A DNA stretch of 64,000 nucleotides from an uncultured Desulfovibrionaceae bacterium. GTDB lineage: Bacteria; Desulfobacterota; Desulfovibrionia; Desulfovibrionales; Desulfovibrionaceae. Made by a program: the position numbers and the translations under genes. Location: assembly GCA_949741925.1 (NCBI GenBank), contig CATJOY010000054.1, forward strand, positions 1-64,000, in the 5' to 3' direction. The notes below the pieces were generated by a model. That model saw only the letters and a program-made list of their open reading frames with translations. It did not search any database and was not told the DNA's origin. Shown one piece after another: positions 27,387 through 37,600 of this stretch (its first letter is position 1; the number at the start of each line of letters is the position of its first letter).

Positions 27387-28472
27387 ATGAAGCTCGCTGT
27401 TGCGGTGAGCGGGGGGACAGACAGTTTTTATGCCCTGGCTTCTCTTAAGGAACAGGGTAAAGATCTTCTGGCTCTACACGCCGTTTTTTTACCGGAGTAT
27501 TCCCGGCCGCCGGGCTACCCGGAGATGCTGGCCGCGCTGGAAAAAACCTGCGCTGCGCTTTCGGTGCCGCTGCAGGTCGTCGATCTTTCGGAGCGTTTCG
27601 CCTCCCGTATCATTGAGCCGTTTATCCGGGCCTACGCCGAAGGAAAAACCCCTAATCCCTGCGCGGCCTGCAATGCAGCGATGAAGTTCGGCTTGCTCCT
27701 GGATGCGGCGGAGGGCATGGGGGCGCAAGCCCTGGTCACCGGCCATTACGTCCGTCTGATCCACGACGCAGAGCAGAACTCTCCGGGGTTGTACAGCGGC
27801 CTGGATCCCCTTAAGGATCAAAGCTACTTTTTAGCGATGACGCCTCTGCAGCGGCTTTCCGGAGCCTGTTTTCCCCTGGGTGGGCTTTTGAAAAGCGAAA
27901 TACGGCAATGGCTCGCCCAACGTTCTTTGCAACCCCCTGCGCCTGGGGAAAGTCAGGAAGTTTGCTTTATTCCCGGCGATGATTATCGGGCCTTTCTTGC
28001 CGCTATGGCGGAACGGCTCGGGATTAGCTTGCCCGGGCCGGGAGAGGCCGTTCTTGAGGATGGCACACCTATCGGGCAGCACCAAGGGCTGTGGCGTTAT
28101 ACTGAAGGGCAGCGCCGGGGATTGGGGCTGCCCTGGAAAGAACCGCTGTATGTTCTGCGCAAGGAACGCGCGGGCAACCGGCTGGTTGTCGGTCCGGCGG
28201 AGCGTCTCGGCAGCCCCGGGTTTTGTTGCGCAACGTTGAATATCCTCGTGCCCCCTACTGCTTGGCCCGATGAACTGTTGGTCAGAACCCGCTACCGGCA
28301 GGCTCCCTGCCCTGTAGTTGTCCGTTTTGAGAAGGAGCGGGTTGTTTTTGAGCCGGTACACCCGGGCGGTCCTTATTCGCCCGGCCAGGTCGCTGCGCTA
28401 TACGGGCGAGAACACGGCAAAGACAGCCTGCGGGTTCTGGCCGGGGGGATTATTGTCTCTTCCTGGCCGTAA
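27387..28472 (+). CDS. mnmA: tRNA-uridine 2-sulfurtransferase
   Basis: Thiolates U34 of Lys, Glu and Gln tRNAs in the cytosol. PP-loop SGGTDSFYAL (residues 9-18, SGGVDSS in most homologues), catalytic Cys in KTPNPCAACN (about 92) and the second Cys in SQEVCFIP (about 193) are present, as are TGHYVRL and KDQSYFL. 361 residues is normal. It follows hldE by 42 bases and may be in the parAB-hldE transcript. A YtqB/MnmM-type methyltransferase acting on the same wobble base in other bacteria is encoded at 48328. Confidence 0.9.
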   Translation: MKLAVAVSGGTDSFYALASLKEQGKDLLALHAVFLPEYSRPPGYPEMLAALEKTCAALSVPLQVVDLSERFASRIIEPFIRAYAEGKTPNPCAACNAAMKFGLLLDAAEGMGAQALVTGHYVRLIHDAEQNSPGLYSGLDPLKDQSYFLAMTPLQRLSGACFPLGGLLKSEIRQWLAQRSLQPPAPGESQEVCFIPGDDYRAFLAAMAERLGISLPGPGEAVLEDGTPIGQHQGLWRYTEGQRRGLGLPWKEPLYVLRKERAGNRLVVGPAERLGSPGFCCATLNILVPPTAWPDELLVRTRYRQAPCPVVVRFEKERVVFEPVHPGGPYSPGQVAALYGREHGKDSLRVLAGGIIVSSWP

Positions 28473-28753
28473 GCGTGTTTTTCAGGGCTTGGGCTGCTTT
28501 GGTTGTTTGCTCTTATGCAGGGGAAAATGGTGTATTCCGGCTGCGGATTCTATGATTCCGCCCCTTTCATAAACAGTTTTTCCCCTGAGCTATGATCAGT
28601 AATGCTCCTCACGGCAACAGATCCTGAGAAATTTTTTCTCCCTCTGCCGGAATGCCTCCGGGCGCAAGAGGGGGCGGGCGGGGCTTTTTTCCCCTCGGCA
28701 GGACGCCGGAGGCCTGTTCACAGATGCCCTGAAAAGAGATATGCTCCTCTACC

Positions 28754-29467
28754 ATGATTAAAGCAACGCACCTGTCCTATACCTTCGGCTCCTACTGGGC
28801 CTTGAAGGATATTACTTTCACCCTGGGCAAGGGCGAATTCCTGTTCCTTTCCGGTCCCTCCGGCGCGGGCAAAAGCACGCTGCTGAAATTGCTCTATTCA
28901 GGCTTGCCGTTGCAGCGCGGGGATGTTTGGATCGCCGGCTTTTCCTTGAATTCCTTGAAAAATTCTCAAATTCCTCTGCTGCGCCGTCAGGTGAGCGTGG
29001 TTTTTCAAGATTTTAAGATCATGCCGAACCGGAGCGTGCGGGATAATATTGCCCTGCCGCTGGAGATCAGGGGGCTTGCGCCTCTCCATATCGAACGCCG
29101 GGTCAAGGCGGTGGCCAAGGCCCTGAAGATTGAGGAAAAATTAAAAAATTGTTGCGGTTCTCTTTCCGGCGGAGAGCAGCAGCGCGTTGCCGTGGCTCGT
29201 TCTTTTGTGGTGAACCCCCAAGTGCTGTTGGCCGATGAGCCTACAGGCAATCTTGATCCGGATCTTTCTCTTCGGCTTATGGATCTGTTTATGCAGTTTC
29301 AATCCTACGGCACAACGGTGATTTTCGCCACTCACAGCCATGAACTTTTGAAACGCCATCCATCCGCCCGGCTGATGCGGATAGAGCAGGGGATGGTTAC
29401 CTATGCCAGCTGGCCCGGCGCTTTGCTGTACCGGAGAGCTGATATGGATATGGGAGGCGTGACATGA
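28754..29467 (+). CDS. ftsE: cell-division ABC ATPase FtsE
   Basis: Cytosolic ATPase that with FtsX activates peptidoglycan hydrolysis at the septum. Walker A GPSGAGKST (about residues 35-43), Q-loop VVFQDFKIMPNRSV, signature LSGGEQQRVAVARS, Walker B VLLADEPTGNLD. 237 residues is normal with a short C-terminal extension. The SD is weak. It ends 25 bases before ftsX. Confidence 0.93.
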   Translation: MIKATHLSYTFGSYWALKDITFTLGKGEFLFLSGPSGAGKSTLLKLLYSGLPLQRGDVWIAGFSLNSLKNSQIPLLRRQVSVVFQDFKIMPNRSVRDNIALPLEIRGLAPLHIERRVKAVAKALKIEEKLKNCCGSLSGGEQQRVAVARSFVVNPQVLLADEPTGNLDPDLSLRLMDLFMQFQSYGTTVIFATHSHELLKRHPSARLMRIEQGMVTYASWPGALLYRRADMDMGGVT

Positions 29468-29492
29468 CCTGCGTCACCATAGGGAGGAACGC

Positions 29493-30377
29493 ATGGTCAG
29501 AGTGATTCTCCGGCTCATGGGGCAAGGCATCCGTGATCTCAGGTTGAACCCTTGGGCCCAGGTGCTGACCTTGGCGGCGGTTACCTTGGTGGCATTTTTG
29601 GCAGGGCTTTTTCTTATGGCCCTGGTCACATTGCACCACCAATTGGGAACCGTGCGAGGAGAAACGGTTTTCCAGGTCTACTGGCGGCCGGGAACAGATC
29701 TGAACGCCATCCATGAACAATGGAAAGAGGTACAGCACGCGCCGGGCTTTGAGCGGATTATTACCTATACTCCGGAACAGGCCCTGGAAGCCCTTGGAAA
29801 AGGGATGGGCAGGCGGAACATGGCCGATGAGTTTCCTTTTTTGAGTGAAGAAAGCCCGCTCCCAGCAACAGCCCTAATTACCTTTGCTCCAAAAGATACC
29901 GATATTGAAGCCTGGCTCGCCGAACTCTCCCGTTACCTCAAGGAACTCCCCGGCGTGGAGAGAATTGCCGCAACCCCGCTTAGGGATGAACTCGGTCAGG
30001 CGTGGCGAAAAGCCAGCCGTTATGTTATGTGGCCGACCATCGCCTTTCTCTGCCTTGTTTTGGCTCTGGTCGTCGGCAACACTGTCCGGCTTTCGCTCAT
30101 TGCCAGAACCCAAGAAGTGGAGATCCTTAAGCTGGTCGGCGCCTTCAATTGGTATATCCGTCTGCCGCTTCTTGTCGGCGGAGCCGTCATCGGGCTTTTG
30201 GGCGGGGGCTTCGCCTTGGTCATGCTGCATTTCATGCACATGCAGATCAGGAATATCCTGAATTTTCCGCCACTCTTAATGGAAATCCAATTCCTCCCCC
30301 TCGAGCTGGCCTGCCTGCTCCTTGCCGTGCCTGCCCTGATGGGCGTGATCGGCAGTTGGGTTGCTGTGCGTAAGTAA
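29493..30377 (+). CDS. ftsX: cell-division permease FtsX
   Basis: Inner-membrane partner of FtsE. A cytoplasmic start is followed by TM1 (LTLAAVTLVAFLAGLFLMAL), a periplasmic loop of about 120 residues that would contact a hydrolase activator, then three TM segments (IAFLCLVLALVVGN; LLVGGAVIGLLGGGFALVML; LACLLLAVPALMGVIG). 294 residues is normal. AGGGAGGAACGC places a strong SD before ATG 29493. The partner hydrolase is not obvious nearby. Confidence 0.92.
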   Translation: MVRVILRLMGQGIRDLRLNPWAQVLTLAAVTLVAFLAGLFLMALVTLHHQLGTVRGETVFQVYWRPGTDLNAIHEQWKEVQHAPGFERIITYTPEQALEALGKGMGRRNMADEFPFLSEESPLPATALITFAPKDTDIEAWLAELSRYLKELPGVERIAATPLRDELGQAWRKASRYVMWPTIAFLCLVLALVVGNTVRLSLIARTQEVEILKLVGAFNWYIRLPLLVGGAVIGLLGGGFALVMLHFMHMQIRNILNFPPLLMEIQFLPLELACLLLAVPALMGVIGSWVAVRK

Positions 30378-30390
30378 CCCCGCAATGCCT

Positions 30391-30526
30391 CCGGCCGGAG
30401 CGTTGCCCCGGATCCCACCATAGGGATGGATCATTTCGCAGGAGCGCGAAAGGGGATACAGGAACATCGTTCTTGTGCCCCGTAGGGGCGAGGCCCAGGA
30501 CGGCCCGAGTCAATGATTCCCCCTGG
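30391..30526. repeat. composite palindromic intergenic repeat
   Basis: Starts 14 bases after the ftsX stop with AATGCCTCCGGCCGGAGCG, continues GTTGCCCCGGATCCCACC, then ATGGATCATTTCGC, an imperfect GGGGATACAGGAAC-ATC-GTTCTTGTGCCCC stem (30452-30481, quoted in parts), and AATGATTCCCCCTGG (30512-30526). All three module types of the family occur in order. Confidence 0.7.
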
Positions 30527-30631
30527 CCCCCCCCACCACGGGAGACCTTTTGCTCGCCCGCGGCGTAGGATGGAAGAATACCCTTCCTGTTTTCCGTAGG
30601 GAGATCCGGCACAGCCCGCGTTACTTCTTTC

Positions 30632-30685
30632 CCCGGCCTCCCCTTCCGCGAGAGCGCAAACGCTCTCGCGGAAGGGGAGGCCGGG
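30632..30685. repeat. 25-bp perfect hairpin
   Basis: Arms 30632-30656 and 30661-30685 are exact reverse complements with a CAAA loop; the stem includes CCTTCCGCGAGAGCG. It lies between convergent genes and may stop transcription in both directions. No T-run follows either arm. Confidence 0.8.
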
Positions 30686-30934
30686 AGCTTCGTTCTCTGC
30701 CCTGTAAAGACGGGCGGCCCGGTCAACCATTTTCCCTAAGACGCTTCTTGGTAGAGGATTGTTTTTTCCCGTGGCATAAACACAGGAATATTGTTCCTCT
30801 GCTAAGGGAGGATCGAGCAATCATGTTTATGGATATCCATGGGGAAGGCGAAGAGTGGAACGCTCCGGCAAGCCGGGATGGCAGAAGCCTTTCCCGGCAG
30901 CCGGAGGGAGGAAATACGTTTTCAGGCTTTATGG

Positions 30935-31939
30935 TTAATTCGGGTTTTCCCTCTGGGAGGCCGCTAAAAGGCCCATTAAGATGGCCCCGGCTTGGGCGAC
31001 GCCGAGGGAATCAAAGGTTCCGGCCAAAGGAATGCGGAGAAGATGGCTGCAACGTTTGGCTATGCCGGGCCGCAGGCCGGATTCTTCACTCCCCAGCACC
31101 AGCACGGCAGGAAATTCAGGAGAGAAGGTAAAGGCATTGGTCGGGGGGAGGGCGTCTTCCTGCCGGGAGGATGCGCCGTAAATGGCAAACCCGGCTTCAC
31201 AGGCGGCATCAAGGGCCTGACCGAGATTGGCGGCTTTAACAATGGCGAGTTGCTCCAGCGCTCCGGCCGAAGCCTTGGCAGCAGCTCCCCCCAGATACAC
31301 GCCGTTGTGCCGGGGCAGGATAATGCCCGCCCCGCCAAGGGCGTACAGCGTCCGGGCCAGGGCTCCGGCATTGCCCGGGTCTTGCACCTGGTCCAGGGCA
31401 AGGAGCAGAGGCAGCGGCGCTGTTCGGGCCGCTGCCAGAGCGGAGGGCAGATCCGTAAACCCGGCAGGATACAGCCGCGCAATAACGCCCTGATGCCGTC
31501 CAGGCCAGAGACGATGCAAAAAATCCTCATCCACCAACGAGAAACGGATCCCCCCGGCCCGGCAGAGATCAAGGATGCGGTCTGTTTCCGCGCCTCGCCT
31601 GCTCTTACGGAGGAAAACCGCGTCAATGCGCGAAGGAGCGCGCTCCAGCAGTTCCAGCACCGGTTTGATGCCCGGTTGCAGGGCCACTTGATCCGAAGAG
31701 GCAGCAAGGGGATCAGCAGTATCTTGAACCGGAAGAGTTGCCTCAGGCGCAGAGGGGCGAAGTATTTTTTTCAGGTATTTTTTGGGGGCTCCGGGAGCGG
31801 CAAGAGAGGTCTCCTCAGGCTGGGGAGAAGGTTCCTTTGCGCTACTCTTTCTAGACTTTTTCTTGAAAATATCCGGGCCTTCGCCGCCGGGCTGCGCGGC
31901 TCTGGAAGGCGCGGGAGAGGGGAAACGTCGTTCATTCAT
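30935..31939 (-). CDS. TrmH/SpoU-family RNA 2'-O-methyltransferase
   Basis: SAM-dependent RNA ribose methyltransferase with the SPOUT knot. After a Lys/Pro-rich disordered N-terminus (about 95 residues), the substrate-binding part is followed by LALDQVQDPGNAGALARTLYALG (quoted for its DPGNAG motif), AGIILPRHNG, VLVLGSEESGLRP and IPLAGTFDSLGVAQAGAILM-type knot motifs. The frame is open to 31981, but ATG 31939 (MNERRFPSP) seems the more likely start; neither has a good SD. Target could be G2251 of 23S rRNA (RlmB-like) or a tRNA; I cannot tell which. Confidence 0.83.
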   Translation of the reverse strand: MNERRFPSPAPSRAAQPGGEGPDIFKKKSRKSSAKEPSPQPEETSLAAPGAPKKYLKKILRPSAPEATLPVQDTADPLAASSDQVALQPGIKPVLELLERAPSRIDAVFLRKSRRGAETDRILDLCRAGGIRFSLVDEDFLHRLWPGRHQGVIARLYPAGFTDLPSALAAARTAPLPLLLALDQVQDPGNAGALARTLYALGGAGIILPRHNGVYLGGAAAKASAGALEQLAIVKAANLGQALDAACEAGFAIYGASSRQEDALPPTNAFTFSPEFPAVLVLGSEESGLRPGIAKRCSHLLRIPLAGTFDSLGVAQAGAILMGLLAASQRENPN

Positions 31940-32152
31940 GGTCGTTCCGGCTTGCCTGGTAGGCAATGATAGGATATGCAAAAGAAACGTACGAGATAGT
32001 CACCCCCGCTTCAGAATGTGTTTCCGAAACGGGCCGCTTTACGCTCCCGTTGCTTTCCAGGGCTGGAAGAGTTCCGGGAGCGCCGTACTCGTGTACGCCC
32101 AAGTTCTTCCCAATGCAAGACCGGCGGATGCACATCCGTTTATGGAACCACC

Positions 32153-34075
32153 ATGTCCCGTATCCATCGAATATTTTCCATCAAGCGTTTGAGGCCCCGA
32201 TTACTGCTCCTTACACTTGCCGTATCGCTCCCGATTTTTATTGGAGGCTGCGGCAAAAATCCGCCCGGCCCGGAATCTCCGACCCTTGCGGCCGAGTACC
32301 CCACGGATGCCCCCGAAGAAACCGTGGATGAACCGTATCTTCCGCTGGATGACGGTATTCCCCTCTCTGCGGCGGAACTTGCGGCCTTTAACAGCACAGG
32401 CATATTGGATGCCAAGCTCACGGCCGCTGAAAAACGTCAGGTGGAGCTGCACTTCAAGCTGTATGTGCATACCAGCCGCCGGACCATGGAGCGCTTTTTG
32501 CTTCGCAGTGAACCGTATCTGCCCTATGTTGTTCATGTGCTGAAATCCCGTGGCCTGCCTGAGGAAATCGCCTATCTGGCCTTTGTTGAGAGCGGTTTCA
32601 ACCCCAACGCGGTTTCCCGCGCGGGAGCGGGCGGCATGTGGCAGTTCATGCCTTTTACCGGAAAAAAATACGGCCTGGCGCAAGACCGATGGATTGATGA
32701 GCGGCGGGATCCTTTTAAAGCTACCGAAGCCGCGGCCAGTTATCTTTTGGCGCTGCACGATATGTTTGATGATTGGCTTTTGGCCGTGGCCGCTTACAAC
32801 GCCGGGGAGGGCAAAATTGGTCGGGCCCTCAAGGGCACCCAAGCTACAAGCTTTTTCGAGATTTGCGATAAAAACCATCTGTTGGATGAAAAGGCGCAGC
32901 TTCGGGATGAAACACAGCAGTACGTGCCGCGCCTTCTGGCCTTTACCAAAATCATGCGCAATTTGGAACAACTCGGCTTTCAGCGGCCGGATCCGCGTAA
33001 GGCCTTGAGTTTTGCCACTGTGGATATGCCTGCCGGAGTGGATCTCCAAGATTTTTGCCGCAGCCTGGGTATCAACTGGGCTCGGTTCACCTCCTTGAAC
33101 CCGGCATACCGTCGCTTTATCAGCCCGCCCCACCGGGCCAGCCGGGCCTATGTACCCCTGGATAAAGAAAAAGAAGCCCTGGCTTGGCTCGCCCGGCCCG
33201 AGGCTTCCCTCTACGCGGGCTGGAAAGACTATAAAGTTCGCCGCGGGGAATCCATAAATTCTATCAGCAAGCGCCACGGCATTTCCGTAGCCTTACTGCG
33301 CCAGATTAACGGCAAGAAATCCAATTCCTTGAAAACCGGAGAGTTTATCTTAGTGCCGGGGTCTTCTCGCATCGCCAAGGCTACCCTGGCCAAACTGCCG
33401 CCCTCTAAGGCCAACCTTGCCGGGAGTGGCACGAACGAATACGGGAAAGGTGAAAAGCATATCATTGCCGGCGGGGACACCCTGTTTGAGTTAGCTTCTC
33501 GGTGGGGAACAAGCCTTGACGCCGTGTGTGAAGTTAACGGCATTGATCCTGCGGCAACCCTGCGCGTCGGGCAGGCGGTGTACCGTCCTGTTCTCAAAAA
33601 GCGGAATACTTCGGCTGTCGCTGCTGCCGAACCCGCTCGCGCGGTCAGTCTGGTTTCCGAGGCTCGAGCGAGCCAAAGCCGGGCTTCCCAAAGCGCTCCG
33701 CGCTCGAAACAGTCTGCGCGGCGGGCTTCCGGAACCGGCACAGTGGTAGTGCGTCAGGGAGATACCTTGTATTCCTTAGCTCGCGCTCATGATCTCAGCG
33801 TGGCGAATTTGCGGGCCTTCAATAATCTTGGGGCATCCACAACCCTGCGGGTGGGCCAGGTGCTTCGGTTAACCCCTCCCTCAGTCAGCGTTGCAGACGC
33901 GGGCAACGGACCTGTCAGTGATGCCGGCGGCGCTAAGGTGACGCGGGTAAAGCGTGGCGATACCCTCTATTCCTTGGCCCGGGCCCACAACACCACTGTG
34001 AACGTTCTTGCCAAACTGAACGGCATCAGCGCCAAGGCGGTGTTGCGGCCGGGCCAGAAGCTGCGGTTGCCTTGA
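32153..34075 (+). CDS. mltD: membrane-bound lytic transglycosylase D-like lipoprotein with four LysM repeats
   Basis: Cleaves peptidoglycan glycan strands from the periplasmic face of the outer membrane. A signal peptide (LLLLTLAVSLPIFIGGC) ends in a lipobox with Cys33. The SLT domain has catalytic Glu146 in AFVESGFNPNAVSRAGAGG (quoted in part) and MWQFMPFTG, followed by AVAAYNAGEGKIGRA. Four LysM repeats start near residues 358, 436, 529 and 596, the last three built on GDTLYSLARAH-like cores. The frame is open to 32018, but ATG 32153 gives the signal peptide. 640 residues is long for MltD because of the extra LysM units. Confidence 0.93.
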   Translation: MSRIHRIFSIKRLRPRLLLLTLAVSLPIFIGGCGKNPPGPESPTLAAEYPTDAPEETVDEPYLPLDDGIPLSAAELAAFNSTGILDAKLTAAEKRQVELHFKLYVHTSRRTMERFLLRSEPYLPYVVHVLKSRGLPEEIAYLAFVESGFNPNAVSRAGAGGMWQFMPFTGKKYGLAQDRWIDERRDPFKATEAAASYLLALHDMFDDWLLAVAAYNAGEGKIGRALKGTQATSFFEICDKNHLLDEKAQLRDETQQYVPRLLAFTKIMRNLEQLGFQRPDPRKALSFATVDMPAGVDLQDFCRSLGINWARFTSLNPAYRRFISPPHRASRAYVPLDKEKEALAWLARPEASLYAGWKDYKVRRGESINSISKRHGISVALLRQINGKKSNSLKTGEFILVPGSSRIAKATLAKLPPSKANLAGSGTNEYGKGEKHIIAGGDTLFELASRWGTSLDAVCEVNGIDPAATLRVGQAVYRPVLKKRNTSAVAAAEPARAVSLVSEARASQSRASQSAPRSKQSARRASGTGTVVVRQGDTLYSLARAHDLSVANLRAFNNLGASTTLRVGQVLRLTPPSVSVADAGNGPVSDAGGAKVTRVKRGDTLYSLARAHNTTVNVLAKLNGISAKAVLRPGQKLRLP

Positions 34076-34101
34076 GAGAATCGCGCTGATTCGCCTTGCG
34101 C

Positions 34102-34130
34102 GCGCCCGGGTTCCCCCGGGCGCTTTTTTT
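34102..34130 (+). terminator. rho-independent terminator after mltD
   Basis: GCGCCCGGG (34102-34110), loop TTCC, CCCGGGCGC (34115-34123), then seven T. A textbook terminator. Confidence 0.92.
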
Positions 34131-34645
34131 GCGGCTTTAGTCGGTTGAAGAGGATAGCGAGCGAAACAGAGAACCACCGGGGGACTGCTTCAGTTGGTCA
34201 GAAAGGGGATTCTTCCGCCTGCGCAAACGCCCCCGGACGGCCTCTTTCATCCCCCCGTACCTGCTTTTTTTGTTACGGATAGCGGTACATGCCGTAAGGG
34301 CAACGATTCAGTATCCATTGGTATGAAAAATATAGCTTCTTGTTCTTATCAGTGGCTTTCTACTCGGGGCAATGCTCTTTTTCAGAACTCAGAAATAAAA
34401 AATGAGCGTTCGGGGCTCCTTTGATTGCAAAATGGAGGAACGATATTCCTGTGTCTCAATTTCGCGGGAGAGGAAATAGCCCCTGCCCGGGGCTCTAGGG
34501 GGAATGATTGCCTCGGCCCCTCATGGCCTGCGCCTTTCCGGGACGCGGGAACTACGTCATATCACGAGAGAGCAAGAGAGGGGGCAGGGAAAATTATTCC
34601 CCCTAGTGGGGACCGGGGCGTTACCCCATCTGCCGGAAGCATTCA
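34131..34645. other. repeat-bearing spacer before the helicase gene
   Basis: 515 bases. The first half shows nothing recognisable apart from an AT-rich patch near 34320-34410. The second half carries the repeats listed at 34432-34645. No supported gene. Confidence 0.55.
34432..34645. repeat. two palindromic intergenic repeat units
   Basis: GGAGGAACGATATTCCTGTG (from 34434) is a decayed CACAGGAA hairpin, AGGGGGAATGATT (34497-34509) is a half palindrome, CAGGGAAAATTATTCCCCCT (34585-34604) a near-complete one, and ACCGGGGCGTTACCCC (34612-34627) plus GCCGGAAGCATT the third module, in reverse order relative to 30391-30526. The last module ends at the helicase ATG and supplies its GGAAG. Confidence 0.65.
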
Positions 34646-37600
34646 ATGGATACAGTTCCCTTTTGCCGGATGAAGGTGTATAGTACAGTTATGTCTCCGG
34701 TTTTCCCCCCCGATTCCGATCCGTTTTCACCTGTTGTTCCTCCGGACAAACGTGACGCGGCCATCGGCGGCGAGCCGCAATGTTTTGAGGGCGAATGCCC
34801 TTCGGCATATCCTGGGGAGCCTGTACAGGCCTCTTGCAAGAGCCTTCTTGGTTCCGGAATCTATTCCGCAACTACAGTTGCGGAATATGTTGAAGCGCTT
34901 CTGGCAACGCCGCGTTTTTGCAGGCAGGTTACGCACCATCGGGTTTTGGAGGCGGTCTCCCCTGAATACGGCGAGCCCGGGCGCCCCTGGAACGCTGCTA
35001 TGCGCACGGTGCTTGATGCCGCTTCCGTACGTTCTTTGTATGCGCATCAATCGCTTGCCGTTGATCTTGTACGGGCAGGCAAAGATATCGTCGTTGCTAC
35101 ACCTACGGCAAGCGGTAAATCTTTTACCTATAATTTACCGGTCATTGAACGATTTGTGGCAGATCCGGAGGCAACGGCTCTCTACATTTTCCCCTTAAAG
35201 GCCTTGGCCCAAGATCAGCTCAACGCCTTTCGTGCTCTCACGGCTCACTGGCCTCAGGATGCCCGCCCCAAAGCGGCAATTTATGATGGGGATACCACAG
35301 GCCATTTCCGGAAAAAGATCCGCAACGCGCCGCCCCAGGTGCTGATCACCAACCCCGAAATGCTGCATTTGGGCATTCTGCCGTTCCATGAAAAATGGGC
35401 TACTTTTTTGGCCTCGCTCAGCACGGTTGTTGTGGATGAGGTCCACACCTATAGAGGGATTCTTGGAGCCCATGTGGCCCAACTGTTCCGGCGTTTGGAA
35501 CGAATTGCGGCGCTCTATGGCGCGCGGCCCGGTTTTATTGCCTGTTCCGCCACCATCGGGAACCCGGCGGAGCTGGTAAACAACCTGACCGGCCGTAGAG
35601 CCGAACCCATTTTGCAAAGTGGTTCGCCTCAGGGCAGGCGGCATTTTGTTTTTATCAATCCCGAAGAGAGCCCGGCCACCACCGCCATTCATCTTTTGCG
35701 GGCCGCTTTGGCCAGAAATCTCCGAACCATCGTCTACGCCCAGTCACGGCGGATGACTGAACTAATCAGCATGTGGGCTGTTCAAAAGGCCGGGAAATAC
35801 GCTTCAAAAATCAGCGCCTACCGGGCCGGTTTTCTGCCTGAAGAACGGCGGGGCATCGAAGAGCGGATGGCTTCGGGAGATCTGCTGGCCGTCATCAGTA
35901 CCAGCGCCCTGGAACTCGGCATTGATATAGGCGGTCTGGATCTCTGCATTTTGGTGGGCTACCCCGGAACCATCATGTCTACCTTGCAGCGTGGCGGAAG
36001 AGTAGGCCGGTCGGGCAGGGAATCCGCCGTGCTTCTGATCGCCCAGGAGGATGCTCTGGATCAGTATATTGTCCGCCGACCGGAGGTTTTCTTTTCCAGC
36101 TCCGCGGAAAATGCCGTGCTTAATCCGGAAAATCCGGTCATCTTGGCCAGACATCTGGAGTGTGCCGCCGCTGAAATGCCCTTGCAGCCGGAGGGACGCG
36201 ATGCCTTCTGGTTACGCCCCGGCGGGGCCCGGAACGAGGCCGTGGCCGAAAGTATTGCCGCTTTGGAAGCAAAAGGGTTGTTGCTGCGCTCGGCTGAAGG
36301 AACAACCTGGCATGCTGCCCGGAAACGCCCTCAGCGTGATGTGGATCTGCGCGGTGCGGGCACAACGCTGCATATGGAGGATGACCAGGGCAATGCCATT
36401 GGTTCGGTGGATGGGCATCGGGCTCTGCACGAAGCCCATCCGGGCGCTGTCTATCTGCATCGGGGCAAAAGCTATATTGTTACAAACCTTGACCTGCCGG
36501 GCCGGACTGTTACCCTGACGCCGGGCAACCCGCCGTATTACACCCGCACACGGGGCCGTAAAACCACGGAAATTCTGGCGGAAGAAGCCCATTCCTTTGC
36601 CTGGGGCTGTCGGGTGGGTTTCGGCAGGCTCCGGGTCACCGAAGAGATCTCCGGCTATGAAAAGCGGGCTATCAAAGACGGTCGGCTCTTAGGCATCGTG
36701 CCCCTTGATCTGCCGCCGCTGGTTTTTGAAACCGAAGGCCTGTGGTTCGGTATTCCCGATGCTGCCCGCCTGGCAACGGAAGAAGCGTTGCTGCACTTCA
36801 TGGGGGCCATCCATGCCCTGGAACACGCCGCTATCGGTATTCTGCCGCTGTTGGTCATGGCTGATCGGAACGATTTGGGCGGCATCTCCACGCCCATGCA
36901 TGCCCAGTTGGGCGGCTCCGCGGTTTTTATTTATGATGGCCTCCCCGGCGGCGCGGGCTTGGCGCGCGAGGCCTTTAGCAAAGCAACGCTTCTTTTGGAA
37001 CGCACGGAAGAACTCATACGCCTCTGCCCCTGCGATACGGGCTGCCCCGCCTGCGTGCATTCGCCGAAATGTGGTTCAGGGAACAGGCCTATTGATAAGG
37101 CCGGCGCGCGTTTTCTGCTTGAGGCCATTCTCCGCCTGAAGCCTGATCCGGCAGCCTTTATTCCGCCCCGCCCGGCGGCGGAGGGAGAGGGGGGCAAGGA
37201 ATCGGCTTCTCGCCTGCGGAGCGAGGCCGAAGAATGCCCTCCGCCGCAGGCCTGCCCCAAAGCTGCCGCGGCTCCTGAGGAACGCCCCGGGCAGCTCCTG
37301 ACGGCAGGCGGCCCTTGGCCGGTCCTCCGGCCGGAGAGGGCTCCTTCCCCCTTGCCGCGATACGGCGTGCTGGATGTGGAAACCCGGTATTCGGCGGCTG
37401 AAGTCGGCGGCTGGCACAAAGCTTGGAAAATGGGCGTCAGTGTAGCGGTGCTTTATGATTCCAAAAGCGATGCCTTTACCTCGTTCAGTCAAGAGGAGAT
37501 TCCCGAACTGGCTCGGCGGCTGGCCGCCTTGGAGTTGGTGGTTGGCTTCAATATTCTTCGCTTTGATTACACGGTGCTCGGGCCGCACGCCGCGGGCGTG

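Larger units (their letters stand above)
30378..30934. other. repeat-filled spacer between convergent genes
   Basis: 557 bases between ftsX and the TrmH-type gene. It contains a full intergenic repeat unit (30391-30526), a 25-bp perfect hairpin (30632-30685) and a CACAGGAATATTGTTCCT fragment at 30781-30798. No supported gene. Confidence 0.65.
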
